From the IMG/VR virus record IMGVR_UViG_3300032284_001177, positions 1-37,382 of that record: a DNA stretch of 37,382 nucleotides. One strand, written 5' to 3'. The notes beneath the pieces are model-generated. The model searched no databases. It was not told where the DNA came from and was given only the letters and a program-made list of their open reading frames with translations. This DNA comes from a virus. Positions 29,459 through 37,315 of this stretch are shown one piece after another; position 1 is the stretch's first letter, and every line of letters begins with the position of its first letter. The translations under genes and the position numbers were made by a program.

Positions 29459-31218
29459 CGTTCAATCTAAAACAATTCTACCACTTCTGTCACCAGTTGA
29501 GGATTGAGACAAAAGAAAAGGGGCTGATTCGTATGGATCAGCTTCTTGGCACTCAGACTTATGTGATGGATGAGGTTGCCAAGGGGCTGGAGAATGATGT
29601 TCATTTCTTTGTTGTTCTGAAGGGTAGGCAGCTAGGCATTACGACGATCAGCCTGGCTCTGGATCTGTACTGGCATTTTATCAATCCTGGCCTTCAGGGC
29701 ACGTTGGTGACTGATACAGAGGAAAACCGGGACATGTTTCGCGGTACGCTGGCGATGTACATCGACGGCCTGCCGAACGAGTTCAAGATCCCGATGATCG
29801 CCCATAACCGGAACGCCCTGAGCCTCAGAAACAGGTCGAGGTTGTTTTACCAGGTGGCTGGATTAAGGGCCAAAGGTAGCCTTGGGCGCGGTAAGGGCAT
29901 AACCTTCCTGCATGGTACGGAAACAAGTTCCTGGGGCGACGAGGAAGGTCTGGCTTCGCTGCTGGCGTCCTTGGCCGAAAGCAACCCTTTGCGCTACTAC
30001 ATGTTTGAAAGCACTGCTCGTGGCTTCAACATGTTTCACGATATGTATATGACCGCCAAAAAGGCCAGAACTCAAAAAGCGATCTTCTGTGGCTGGTGGC
30101 GCAATCAGTATTACTCGGCTGACCCGGCAAGCGAAATCTACAAGGTCTACTGGGACGGCAAGCTGACCGGCGAGGAAAAGGAATGGACCCGCGACATCAG
30201 GAAAATGTACGGGATTGAAATCAATTCCCGGCAGATCGCCTGGTGGCGGTGGAAGTCGGCTGAAGGCATCAAGGATGATTCTTTGATGTATCAGGAGTTC
30301 CCGCCGACCGAAGACTATGCTTTCGTCATGACCGGGAGTAGCTTCTTCTCAAGCTCGCGATGCACCGACGCCATGAAGGTGGCGCGGAATTGCCAGTTTG
30401 ACGCCTATCGATACGTCATGGGAGCCAACTTTGAAGATACCCAAGTCCTCAAAAGCCGGGAAGCAGTCGCAACCCTCAAAGTCTGGGAAGAACCCATCGA
30501 CACCGCCTATTACGTTATCGGTGCTGATCCTGCTTATGGATCCTCAGACTGGGCTGACCGCTTCTGTATTAGCGTCTTCCGATGTTACGCAGACGGAATG
30601 GAACAGGTTGCTGAGTTCACCACATCAGAGCTTAACACCTATCAGTTTGCCTGGGCTATTGCCCATCTGGCCGGAGCATACAAGAACTCTACACTGAACC
30701 TTGAGGTCAATGGACCCGGACAGGCTGTCATCAATGAACTCAAGAATCTTAAGCGTTTGGCCGTGGCTATGGGCGGCAAGCGTGGTAATAGCCTTATGGA
30801 TGTCCTCGCACACATGACCAATTACATCTGGCGCAAGAACGATTCCATGAACGGAATCTCTGGCAGCATCGGATGGCTGACGACGACGCAATCCAAAGAA
30901 CGTATGCTCTCGTACTACAAGGATTATTTCGAGCGCGGCATGTGCGTGGTCAAATCGCCAGATCTGCTGGAGGAAATGAAAACCATTGTCAGGGACGGCG
31001 GCACAATCTCAGCGCCAGGCCGGGGTAAGGATGATCGGGTGATCGCAGCCGCTCTGGCCGCAGCAGCCTATGCCGAACAGCTTCAGCCCAGACTGATCGC
31101 CATGCGGATCACCAAGGCCATCAGCCACGCTCAGGAAGCCCATACGCCCGAAGAAATCTCGGTCGGCAAGAACGTCTCGAACTACCTCAAGAACATTGGC
31201 CTGTATGGTTCCCAATGA
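29455..31218 (+). CDS. Terminase large subunit, 587 aa
   Basis: The packaging motor and headful or site nuclease. The ATPase region has a Walker A-like LKGRQLGITT (about residues 55-64) and Walker B-like FLHGTE (151-156). The nuclease domain begins around YYVIGADPAYGSSDWAD (first acidic residue about 357), with later LEVNGPGQAVINEL. Starts at GTG overlapping the previous stop. Length is usual for the family. The ATPase-nuclease order is normal. Confidence 0.92.
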   Translation: MTFNLKQFYHFCHQLRIETKEKGLIRMDQLLGTQTYVMDEVAKGLENDVHFFVVLKGRQLGITTISLALDLYWHFINPGLQGTLVTDTEENRDMFRGTLAMYIDGLPNEFKIPMIAHNRNALSLRNRSRLFYQVAGLRAKGSLGRGKGITFLHGTETSSWGDEEGLASLLASLAESNPLRYYMFESTARGFNMFHDMYMTAKKARTQKAIFCGWWRNQYYSADPASEIYKVYWDGKLTGEEKEWTRDIRKMYGIEINSRQIAWWRWKSAEGIKDDSLMYQEFPPTEDYAFVMTGSSFFSSSRCTDAMKVARNCQFDAYRYVMGANFEDTQVLKSREAVATLKVWEEPIDTAYYVIGADPAYGSSDWADRFCISVFRCYADGMEQVAEFTTSELNTYQFAWAIAHLAGAYKNSTLNLEVNGPGQAVINELKNLKRLAVAMGGKRGNSLMDVLAHMTNYIWRKNDSMNGISGSIGWLTTTQSKERMLSYYKDYFERGMCVVKSPDLLEEMKTIVRDGGTISAPGRGKDDRVIAAALAAAAYAEQLQPRLIAMRITKAISHAQEAHTPEEISVGKNVSNYLKNIGLYGSQ

Positions 31219-31610
31219 GAAAAGTCCTAACCAAAGCAGATATATATAACCGGGTGGCCCGCCTGAGAGCCGATCCTAACCGGCTGATTTCCGCCGTCAT
31301 GCTGTCAGAATTGGCTGGCATATCCATCGATACGTTCAAGAATGTCTTTGTTTCCCGTGAAACGCCCATGTCGGAAACAACCCAGATCAGAATGTCCCGC
31401 GCCCTGGAACGGTTTGAGGCCGGTGAGGTCGAGGTCATGTTTGGCCGGGACAAGAAACACTTTATTCAGATCCACCAGAAACCCAAGCCAAAGCTCAAAA
31501 GAGGGTATGGCTTGACGGTGGAAGGCGGAGAGATCAAATTGAAGATCGGTATTCGGAACCGGGCGGATTACTCGGAACCTACCTTCAAAGAACTTATGAA
31601 CGGGGACTGA
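31215..31610 (+). CDS. Helix-turn-helix-like protein after terminase, 131 aa
   Basis: Residues 20-60 (DPNRLISAVMLSELAGISIDTFKNVFVSRETPMSETTQIRMSRALERF) read as an HTH domain of the Cro/repressor type: a conserved ISxxTFKN helix is followed by a loop. The C-terminal half is basic (KPKPKLKRGYGLTVEGGEIKLKI). Its ATG overlaps the terminase stop. It could be a DNA-site binding partner for terminase or a regulator; the small terminase is otherwise not found. Confidence 0.7.
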   Translation: MRKVLTKADIYNRVARLRADPNRLISAVMLSELAGISIDTFKNVFVSRETPMSETTQIRMSRALERFEAGEVEVMFGRDKKHFIQIHQKPKPKLKRGYGLTVEGGEIKLKIGIRNRADYSEPTFKELMNGD

Positions 31611-31611
31611 C

Positions 31612-32073
31612 ATGGCTATTCTGCGATCCTACAAGTGCCTTGAACACGGATACTTTGACGCCTGGGAGGCCATGTGTCCCCACGGCTGTCTCGACGTGGG
31701 ACAGGTTATTATCAAAGCGCCGTCCATGCGCGACTCGACCAAGGCCGCTAAGACCAAATCGGCTGACAATACGCTGAAAGGTTTGGCCAAAGACTTCAAC
31801 ATGACGGACATCAAGTCGGTCAAGGAAGGCGAAGCCCAGAACGGCTATCTGACCCGAAACAATGCCAAGCCGCCAGAACCCAGAGCCGGTGATGCGGTTA
31901 TGTGGGGCCAGGGCGGGCGGTTCAACATGGCTTCCGTTTTGGGCGGTGGTGCGGTAAGGTCTGTGGCGGGTGAGCCGGTGGGGATACGGCCACAAGACAT
32001 CAACCTGACTCAGGGGCCTCGGCCAGATCCGAACGCCACGATGCGGGACCATGAAGGCTTGAAGATTAAATGA
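31612..32073 (+). CDS. Zinc-ribbon-like conserved phage protein, 153 aa
   Basis: N-terminal YKCLEHGYFDAWEAMCPHGCLDVGQV has Cys9, His12, Cys22 and Cys26, a possible zinc site. The remainder is low-complexity with KAAKTKSADNTLKGLAKDF and RAGDAVMWGQGGRFN. It lies between the HTH-like gene and the portal gene; I associate this pattern with small conserved phage genes beside portal genes. GGGGAC precedes the ATG. Confidence 0.75.
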   Translation: MAILRSYKCLEHGYFDAWEAMCPHGCLDVGQVIIKAPSMRDSTKAAKTKSADNTLKGLAKDFNMTDIKSVKEGEAQNGYLTRNNAKPPEPRAGDAVMWGQGGRFNMASVLGGGAVRSVAGEPVGIRPQDINLTQGPRPDPNATMRDHEGLKIK

Positions 32074-33689
32074 GAATCCCTTCCAAGGCCGAAGACCGCG
32101 AGTTTTTCTATCTGGATCTCATGCAAAAGTGCATGGTGTCGCGGGACGCCCGCAGATCCGATTATGCGTCTCTTCGATCCTGGTTTCTGTTTGGCGCTGG
32201 GCCAGAAGACAGCCCGGCGCATTACAACAAGATCTACAGCCACATCGACCAGCTTACGAGTTTCCTGTACTCGGCGGAAACAACGCGCTTCAGCATCAAC
32301 CTTGGAGCATCGGCGCGTCCGTACCTTACAAGGTACATACCCGCCCTAACCCAGAAGCTTCACGATGAATGGAACAATTCGAACGCCGATCAGGTGTTTG
32401 ACTCTGCCCTGTCCTGGGGCCTGGTGTTCAACTCGGCCTTCATCAAGCTTGTGGTCAATCGCGGTTCGATCCATCCTTATTTTTGCGATCCCGGCAATAT
32501 CGGCGTCTTAAGGGAAGACATCCCCTATACGGATCGGCAAGAGGCGCTTTGCCATACCTATTACATTACAAAATCAGAGCTTTACGCCCGGCTTTACGCG
32601 CATCCAAAGCGCGATAGCATTATTTCCCGCGTCGGCGCGCAGCAGCATCAGCCAACCCATATTCCCAATGGCGTTGACAGAATTGTGATGTCCCAAGTCA
32701 ATTCGACCATCGCGGGCAATCTCAACATGGATCTTTACGGCTTCAATCGCATGAAAGCGGAAGTCGCTGAAGACACTGTTGAAATGATGGATCTTTATGT
32801 CTGGGATGACGAGGAAAACGATTACCAGATCGTCACCCGCGCCGAACCCGATGTGATCATTTATGACCGGCCCAACGGCGAAATGTTCCTGAAAGGCGAA
32901 TTGCCCTTCGTTCAGGTCTGCCCGTCGCCTCAGTATGACTATTACTGGGGTCAATCAGAAGTTCAGAAGCTCGTTTATCTTCAGCAAATGCGTAATAAGC
33001 GTATGCAGGAAATTCTCGATCTTTTGTCCAAACAGGTGAACCCGCCGACCAGCCTCATGGGCTTCACGGGTATTCTGGACGAAAAAAACTTTGCCCTCAA
33101 TCGGGCTGGCGGTTTGCTGTCAACCGATATGCCAAACGCCAAGGTTGAGCGTATGGCTCCAACCATTCCGCAGGATCTTTACGCGCAATTGAAAGAAATC
33201 GACGCCATGTTCGAGGAAGCCTCGGGCATCAGCAACGTGTTGTCTGGGCGCGGCGAGCAGGGCGTGCGCTCGGCTGGCCATGCCTCACAGCTTGCCCGAC
33301 TTGGATCGTCCCGCGCCAAAAAACGCGCGCTCGTGGTCGAGGATAGTCTTGAGAAACTGGCGACGCTCTATCTGAAGCTGATCCAGGTCTATGAGCCTGA
33401 AGCCTTGCTGGATACAGAAGGCAACAAGTTCATTCCTGAGCAATTCACCAAAGATTATGTCGTCAAGGTAGACGCGCATTCCAACAGCCCAATCTTCATG
33501 GAAGACGCGCGCTCGCTGGCGTTCAACCTGTTCAAGGCCCAGGCCATCGACAAGGAAAGCCTGCTTGAGCTTCTTGATCCGCCGATGAAGCAAATGCTGA
33601 AAGAGAAATTGAAGGTTATGGAAGCCAAGGCGGCGTCGCAGCCGCAGAACGTCACGCCCATGAAGAAATCAGGAGGCCAGAATGGCTAA
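32070..33689 (+). CDS. Portal protein, 539 aa
   Basis: Forms the dodecameric portal through which DNA enters and leaves the head. It follows terminase and precedes the scaffold and coat genes. Recognisable parts include YNKIYSHIDQLTSFLYSAETTRFSI, LSWGLVFNSAFIKLVV and PFVQVCPSPQYDYYWGQSEVQKLVYLQQMRNKRMQEILDLLS. A C-terminal helical region follows with VRSAGHASQLARLGSSRAKKRALVVEDSLEKLATLYLK. The start overlaps the previous stop (ATGA). Length is typical. Confidence 0.88.
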   Translation: MRIPSKAEDREFFYLDLMQKCMVSRDARRSDYASLRSWFLFGAGPEDSPAHYNKIYSHIDQLTSFLYSAETTRFSINLGASARPYLTRYIPALTQKLHDEWNNSNADQVFDSALSWGLVFNSAFIKLVVNRGSIHPYFCDPGNIGVLREDIPYTDRQEALCHTYYITKSELYARLYAHPKRDSIISRVGAQQHQPTHIPNGVDRIVMSQVNSTIAGNLNMDLYGFNRMKAEVAEDTVEMMDLYVWDDEENDYQIVTRAEPDVIIYDRPNGEMFLKGELPFVQVCPSPQYDYYWGQSEVQKLVYLQQMRNKRMQEILDLLSKQVNPPTSLMGFTGILDEKNFALNRAGGLLSTDMPNAKVERMAPTIPQDLYAQLKEIDAMFEEASGISNVLSGRGEQGVRSAGHASQLARLGSSRAKKRALVVEDSLEKLATLYLKLIQVYEPEALLDTEGNKFIPEQFTKDYVVKVDAHSNSPIFMEDARSLAFNLFKAQAIDKESLLELLDPPMKQMLKEKLKVMEAKAASQPQNVTPMKKSGGQNG

Positions 33690-33825
33690 AGCTCCGACAC
33701 GCTCTGGAGATCAACCAAAGGCCAGCGCAAAGACAATTGACAAGGCCATGAAACCAGCTAATCTACAGTTCAAGACTGTGAATATAAAACCGTTGGCCAA
33801 GCCAGTGGTGAAGCGGGGCAAGTGA
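33682..33825 (+). CDS. Short basic protein, 47 aa
   Basis: Begins MAKAPTRSGDQPKASAKTIDKAM and ends KPLAKPVVKRGK; strongly basic, probably disordered. It overlaps the portal gene by 8 bp with AGGAGG 5 nt before the ATG. It is the first of four consecutive basic ORFs and its stop overlaps the next ATG. Confidence 0.7.
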   Translation: MAKAPTRSGDQPKASAKTIDKAMKPANLQFKTVNIKPLAKPVVKRGK

Positions 33826-33869
33826 TGTACAAGTCAGTCAAGCGCAGCCGTCGAGGCAAGCGAAAGTAA
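33825..33869 (+). CDS. Basic micro-ORF 1, MYKSVKRSRRGKRK, 14 aa
   Basis: ATG overlaps the stop of the 47-aa gene (TGATG). Eight of 14 residues are Lys or Arg. Part of a series of three micropeptides sharing an RRxGKR/RRKGRK-like core. Likely nucleic-acid binding, if translated. Confidence 0.55.
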   Translation: MYKSVKRSRRGKRK

Positions 33870-33911
33870 TCTACAGTTGGGGGACGGTTTTCTAACCACG
33901 GAGGCCATCAC

Positions 33912-33947
33912 ATGGCACGTCGTAAGGGTCGCAAGAGCCGCAAGTGA
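33912..33947 (+). CDS. Basic micro-ORF 2, MARRKGRKSRK, 11 aa
   Basis: ATG with GGAGG 8 nt upstream in otherwise non-coding sequence. Shares the core RRKGRK-S/A-R with micro-ORF 3. Seven of 11 residues are basic. A strong ribosome-binding site before so short an ORF suggests that it is expressed. Confidence 0.6.
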   Translation: MARRKGRKSRK

Positions 33948-34004
33948 ACTCTGGCTTAGGCTGAAGTTTATTTACTTTCCATTCCTCTAAAGCGGGAGCG
34001 CAAC

Positions 34005-34037
34005 ATGCGTCGCAAGGGTCGTAAGGCTCGTCGGTAA
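34005..34037 (+). CDS. Basic micro-ORF 3, MRRKGRKARR, 10 aa
   Basis: ATG preceded by GGGAG at 7 nt spacing. Seven of 10 residues are Arg or Lys. Nearly the same peptide as micro-ORF 2 despite different flanking DNA. It ends 5 bp before a hairpin terminator, so the micro-ORFs close this transcription unit. Confidence 0.6.
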   Translation: MRRKGRKARR

Positions 34038-34042
34038 CTAAT

Positions 34043-34061
34043 AAACGGGTTAGACCCGTTT
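34043..34061 (+). terminator. Hairpin terminator after the micro-ORFs
   Basis: AAACGGGT and ACCCGTTT form an 8-bp stem with a 3-nt loop, followed by TGTTATC, only weakly T-rich. With the second hairpin at 34071-34090 it probably attenuates read-through into the capsid genes. Confidence 0.6.
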
Positions 34062-34070
34062 GTTATCGAG

Positions 34071-34090
34071 TTTCCCTTGGGGGAGGGAAA
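34071..34090. other. Second intergenic hairpin
   Basis: TTTCCCT and AGGGAAA form a 7-bp stem around a G-rich 6-nt loop. It lies between the first hairpin and the promoter at 34110. Confidence 0.5.
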
Positions 34091-34109
34091 TCCAAAAAAT
34101 ATCCCCCAC

Positions 34110-34138
34110 TTGACATTTCACAGATTATACCTGTTAAA
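34110..34138 (+). promoter_or_regulatory. Sigma70-like promoter of the capsid genes
   Basis: A perfect -35 TTGACA (34110-34115), a 17-bp spacer and a weaker -10, GTTAAA (34133-34138). The start of transcription is expected at about 34145-34147, at most three bases before the ATG at 34148, which lacks a Shine-Dalgarno sequence. Confidence 0.55.
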
Positions 34139-34147
34139 CTGGCTCAC

Positions 34148-34630
34148 ATGGCAGACGATCAAATCATGAGCCTGTTGGCTCGACAACAGAATCAACCCAC
34201 TGGTGGCGTCTCTATGATGCCTGGGGCTGACGATGCTACTGCGTCGCCGCCGATGTCTTCGCCCATGTCCACGCCGGAACCCAAGAATGGGCAGCGTGAA
34301 TCGGCATTGGTGAACGTCAGTATGGCTCTGGACCTTCTTGAGCAGTCCCTTCCGGCGATTGGAAGCGAGACGCCCGAAGGCCAGAAGCTTGTTTCCGCTT
34401 TGAGCGCCCTGACTTCCGTTCTTGGCCCCAAGAAACAGAAGGCTGGCGAAATGCAGTCGGCGGAAATCCTCCAATTGCTTCAGAGCCTCCCGCAAGCTGG
34501 CGGTGGTCAGCCCGGTCCCAAGACGATTGCCGCAGCCGGTCCCCAGATTGGTCAGGCTCCTCCGCCCCCTATGGGTGGACCCCCCGGAATGCCCCCTGGA
34601 ATGCCTCCGGGTGGCGGAATGCCCATGTAG
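34148..34630 (+). CDS. Pro/Gly/Met-rich protein before the scaffold, 160 aa
   Basis: Unrecognised. The N-terminus MADDQIMSLLARQQNQP and the central helix-rich part (SALVNVSMALDLLEQSLPAIG, QSAEILQLLQSLPQAG) are followed by a C-terminal Pro/Gly/Met tail (about residues 137-160, PPGMPPG repeats). It may aid scaffold or head assembly. No ribosome-binding site; the ATG sits at the predicted transcription start, so translation may be leaderless. Confidence 0.75.
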   Translation: MADDQIMSLLARQQNQPTGGVSMMPGADDATASPPMSSPMSTPEPKNGQRESALVNVSMALDLLEQSLPAIGSETPEGQKLVSALSALTSVLGPKKQKAGEMQSAEILQLLQSLPQAGGGQPGPKTIAAAGPQIGQAPPPPMGGPPGMPPGMPPGGGMPM

Positions 34631-34639
34631 GAGAAGACA

Positions 34640-34825
34640 ATGGATCTCTTTAAGCCCCGTGGAGCCGCCCAGCCGCGTCGCCCGACCTCTGACGTTCAGC
34701 AGAACGGCCAGATCACCAATACTCCGCGTTTTTCCCAGTTGGGTGGCCTGTCGAACGGTGCCAAGACTGGCCCGAAGTCCAAGTACGCCATTCGCCCGCC
34801 GGGTGATGGCAAAAAAGTCATCTAA
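34640..34825 (+). CDS. Small basic protein, 61 aa
   Basis: Unrecognised. Arg/Pro/Gly/Asn-rich and probably disordered (FKPRGAAQPRRP... TGPKSKYAIRPPGDGKK). AGGAGA is 5 nt upstream of the ATG. Located between the Pro-rich protein and the scaffold-like gene. Confidence 0.7.
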   Translation: MDLFKPRGAAQPRRPTSDVQQNGQITNTPRFSQLGGLSNGAKTGPKSKYAIRPPGDGKKVI

Positions 34826-34845
34826 AGAAAGATTAGGGGACACAT

Positions 34846-35391
34846 ATGCCTTCTCTTGAAGATCTTACGCCCGACGCCCGCGACGAACTCGCCTTGCTGG
34901 CTCGCGAGCTTGCGGAAAACCCGCAGACTCGTGAGCAGTTCTTGCGCCTGACCAAATCGGCGCGTCCAAATGTTTCCATTGATTCGATTGACCTCAAGGA
35001 TGAGGTTTCGCGCGTTGTGGAAGAAGCCAATTCCCGCGTTTCGCAGATGGAAAACAAGCTGCGCGAGCGTGATGCGCTGGACGATTTGAAAGAAAGGCGT
35101 CGTAATCTGCTTCAGTCTGGAAAGGCGAAGTCGAGGGACGACATTGAGAAGATCGAAAAGCTGATGCTCGAAAAGGGCATCCAGAACCACGAAACAGCAG
35201 CCGATTATTTCGACTGGATGAATAAAGCGGCGACGCCGACTCCTTCCAAGCAGTTCAATCAAAATGTGCTGGATGAGAGTGCGCGGGGCATTCTTTCAAA
35301 GTTTTGGAAGAACCCGCAAGGCGCTGCCCGTGACGAAGCTTCAAAGGCCCTGATGGAAATGCGGAAGAACCCGCGCCCGATTGGCATTTGA
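34846..35391 (+). CDS. Putative scaffolding protein, 181 aa
   Basis: Highly charged and helical throughout, with a coiled-coil middle (VSRVVEEANSRVSQMENKLRERDALDDLKERRRNLL) and a basic C-terminus (EMRKNPRPIG), placed directly before the coat gene: the usual character and position of head scaffolds. AGGGGACACAT precedes the ATG. The name rests on context and composition. Confidence 0.7.
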   Translation: MPSLEDLTPDARDELALLARELAENPQTREQFLRLTKSARPNVSIDSIDLKDEVSRVVEEANSRVSQMENKLRERDALDDLKERRRNLLQSGKAKSRDDIEKIEKLMLEKGIQNHETAADYFDWMNKAATPTPSKQFNQNVLDESARGILSKFWKNPQGAARDEASKALMEMRKNPRPIGI

Positions 35392-35430
35392 TAGGGGACA
35401 TGCTCAACCGTTTAACAATGGAGTGTTAAC

Positions 35431-36453
35431 ATGGCCATCGGTGGGGGCATCGTCCCAGCATCAGGCAGTACACAGTATAACGAACTAACGTACGTCACCA
35501 GGCGTGCGTTTATCCCCAAGATGGTCGTGCAGATCTACAACAGCACGCCCCTCATGGCGGCGCTGATTGCAAACTCGCAGACTGCCACGGGCGGTGTTTC
35601 GTCCGTCACGGTTCCTGTGCAGGGCGCTCAGTTCGTTAACGCTCAGTGGTCAGATTATTCTGGCTCGTTCAACCAGCCTGCCGTCCAGCAGGGTGCGTTC
35701 AATGCCGAGTTCAATCTCAAACTTATGATTGCTCCGGTTCCGTTCCTTGGAATGGAAGGCGCTGTCCAGCAGGATCACGCGATCATCCCGCTTATTGAAG
35801 CGCGTATGAACGACGCGACCAACGTGATGCTCGACGCGATGGCGTATTCGCTGTACAACAACACGTCGAACGCCCAGCAGTTCATCGGCCTCCCGGCTGC
35901 TGTTGACGATGGCACGACTTCTGGTGCGGCCACTTATGGCAACATCACCCGTTCCTCGACCGTCAATCCGTGGTGGCGTTCCAAGCTGTACGCTGCTGGA
36001 TCGGTCAACCCGACTCGTCAGAACATCCTTCAGTACATCTCTGGTACTGTCAAGAATGGCGCTGAAGTCCCGACCTTCGGCGTTTGCGGCTTCGGCACCT
36101 GGACGCTTCTGGCTCAGGATTATGTTGGTCAGGAACAGTATGTCATTACCCCAGGTCACGGGTTTGATGACAACTCGACCGGCCCGCAGGCTGCGTTCCG
36201 CGCCCTTATGGTCGCTGGCGTGCCGGTCTACCCGGACCCGTACTGCCCCGAAGGCACGGTGTACTTCCTGAACTCCAACTATCTCTCGCTCTATATCCAC
36301 GAGCAGGGCCAGTTTGTGTTCACCGGCTTTGAGTCCACCCTTCCGAACTGGCAGATTGGCTATGTCGGCGCGGTTCTGACGATTGCCGAACTCGTCAACG
36401 TGAAGCCCAAGGCCATGACGAAGGTTACGGGCTACAACAGTATCAGCCTGTAA
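35431..36453 (+). CDS. Major capsid (coat) protein, 340 aa
   Basis: Probable HK97-fold coat. It follows a scaffold-like gene, has the expected length, and has the strong codon regularity of an abundant protein. Segments FIPKMVVQIYNSTPLMAALI, MIAPVPFLGMEGAVQQDHAII and MNDATNVMLDAMAYSLYNN resemble coat proteins of other phages. The C-terminal half contains TPGHGFDDNSTGPQAAFRALMVAGVPVYPDPYCPEGTVYFLN, similar to the P-domain and E-loop-type parts of these folds. The start has GGAG 7 nt upstream. Confidence 0.85.
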   Translation: MAIGGGIVPASGSTQYNELTYVTRRAFIPKMVVQIYNSTPLMAALIANSQTATGGVSSVTVPVQGAQFVNAQWSDYSGSFNQPAVQQGAFNAEFNLKLMIAPVPFLGMEGAVQQDHAIIPLIEARMNDATNVMLDAMAYSLYNNTSNAQQFIGLPAAVDDGTTSGAATYGNITRSSTVNPWWRSKLYAAGSVNPTRQNILQYISGTVKNGAEVPTFGVCGFGTWTLLAQDYVGQEQYVITPGHGFDDNSTGPQAAFRALMVAGVPVYPDPYCPEGTVYFLNSNYLSLYIHEQGQFVFTGFESTLPNWQIGYVGAVLTIAELVNVKPKAMTKVTGYNSISL

Positions 36454-36465
36454 GGAGCCACACAC

Positions 36466-36846
36466 ATGTCAGGTCTTAACAAGATCATTGTCGCAAACAC
36501 CGCGACGAATACCCCGGCTGCTTATCTTCAGACCGTTACCATTACCAGCGTTGGTATTGGTAACGCGACGGCGATGAACGCGGGCGTTAGCTCGGCCCAG
36601 TATGTGCCGGAAGGTTCCTATGTGTACCCTCCGACCGCGAACGTGACGATTGAAGTGAATAACTACAACGCTTCAACCAACGCGAACTCTTGGACCTCTC
36701 TGGTTGCGGCCAACGTGGGTTCGGCGTTCCTTGTCTCGGATGGGTTCAACATTCGCGCCAATGCTACGACGGGTTCGCAGACGGTCACTCTGTTCTCGAT
36801 CAACGGCGGTCAGGCGGCTACTCAGTCCTCCTTCGCTACTTCGTGA
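36466..36846 (+). CDS. Small virion protein, possibly decoration, 126 aa
   Basis: Thr/Ala/Asn/Val-rich and predicted to be beta, with almost no charged residues. The AAGGAG ribosome-binding site and placement just after coat suggest an abundant head-decoration or vertex protein. No family recognised. Confidence 0.7.
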   Translation: MSGLNKIIVANTATNTPAAYLQTVTITSVGIGNATAMNAGVSSAQYVPEGSYVYPPTANVTIEVNNYNASTNANSWTSLVAANVGSAFLVSDGFNIRANATTGSQTVTLFSINGGQAATQSSFATS

Positions 36847-36856
36847 GGAGGCTTGA

Positions 36857-37315
36857 ATGTCTAATGCTGACTCAGTAGGTCAGAATACTCAGGATTTCTT
36901 CAATAGCTATCGTTTGTCGGTAGCTACTGGAGTCCCCCTGACGGCGACCGGCAATGCGGTTGTGACGCTGCCAATTCTGAGCGGTGGACTTACCCCGACG
37001 ACGGGTTCGTTCATCCTTCGGAACATCACGGTGTCCAACCCGGCAAATATTGCTGGCGGCGCTGTGCCGAACATGGCGGCGGCTAACGTGACGATCCTGA
37101 CCAGCAATGACGGTAACACGTCAAACGCTGTCACGACGGCTGTTGGCCAGACTCTTACCAATGTCACGGCTGTCAACACTTGGCAGGATCTCACGCTTGC
37201 TGCCGGTATGGCGACCTCAACGGTAACGTCGAGTGCGTTGTTCCTCAAGGTGAACGCAAGCGTCGCCAATGCCTCGGTGACGATTAGCGTTTACGGTACT
37301 GTGGTACAGTTCTGA
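36857..37315 (+). CDS. Small virion protein, possibly decoration, 152 aa
   Basis: Similar in character to the preceding protein: Thr/Val/Ala/Asn-rich, beta-prone, very few charges (VTLPILSGGLTPTTGSFILRNITVSNPANIAGG). GAGGAGG precedes the ATG. Its last codons lie in the terminal repeat, and the stop overlaps the ATG of the gene listed at 56-394. Confidence 0.7.
   Translation: MSNADSVGQNTQDFFNSYRLSVATGVPLTATGNAVVTLPILSGGLTPTTGSFILRNITVSNPANIAGGAVPNMAAANVTILTSNDGNTSNAVTTAVGQTLTNVTAVNTWQDLTLAAGMATSTVTSSALFLKVNASVANASVTISVYGTVVQF

Noticed and set aside
34071-34090. Intrinsic terminator from the TTTCCCT/AGGGAAA hairpin
   Set aside because: No T tract follows on either strand; kept only as a hairpin.
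35650-36465. Minus-strand 271-aa ORF opposite the coat gene
   Set aside because: Antisense shadow in a highly biased gene; no start signal and no recognisable domain.
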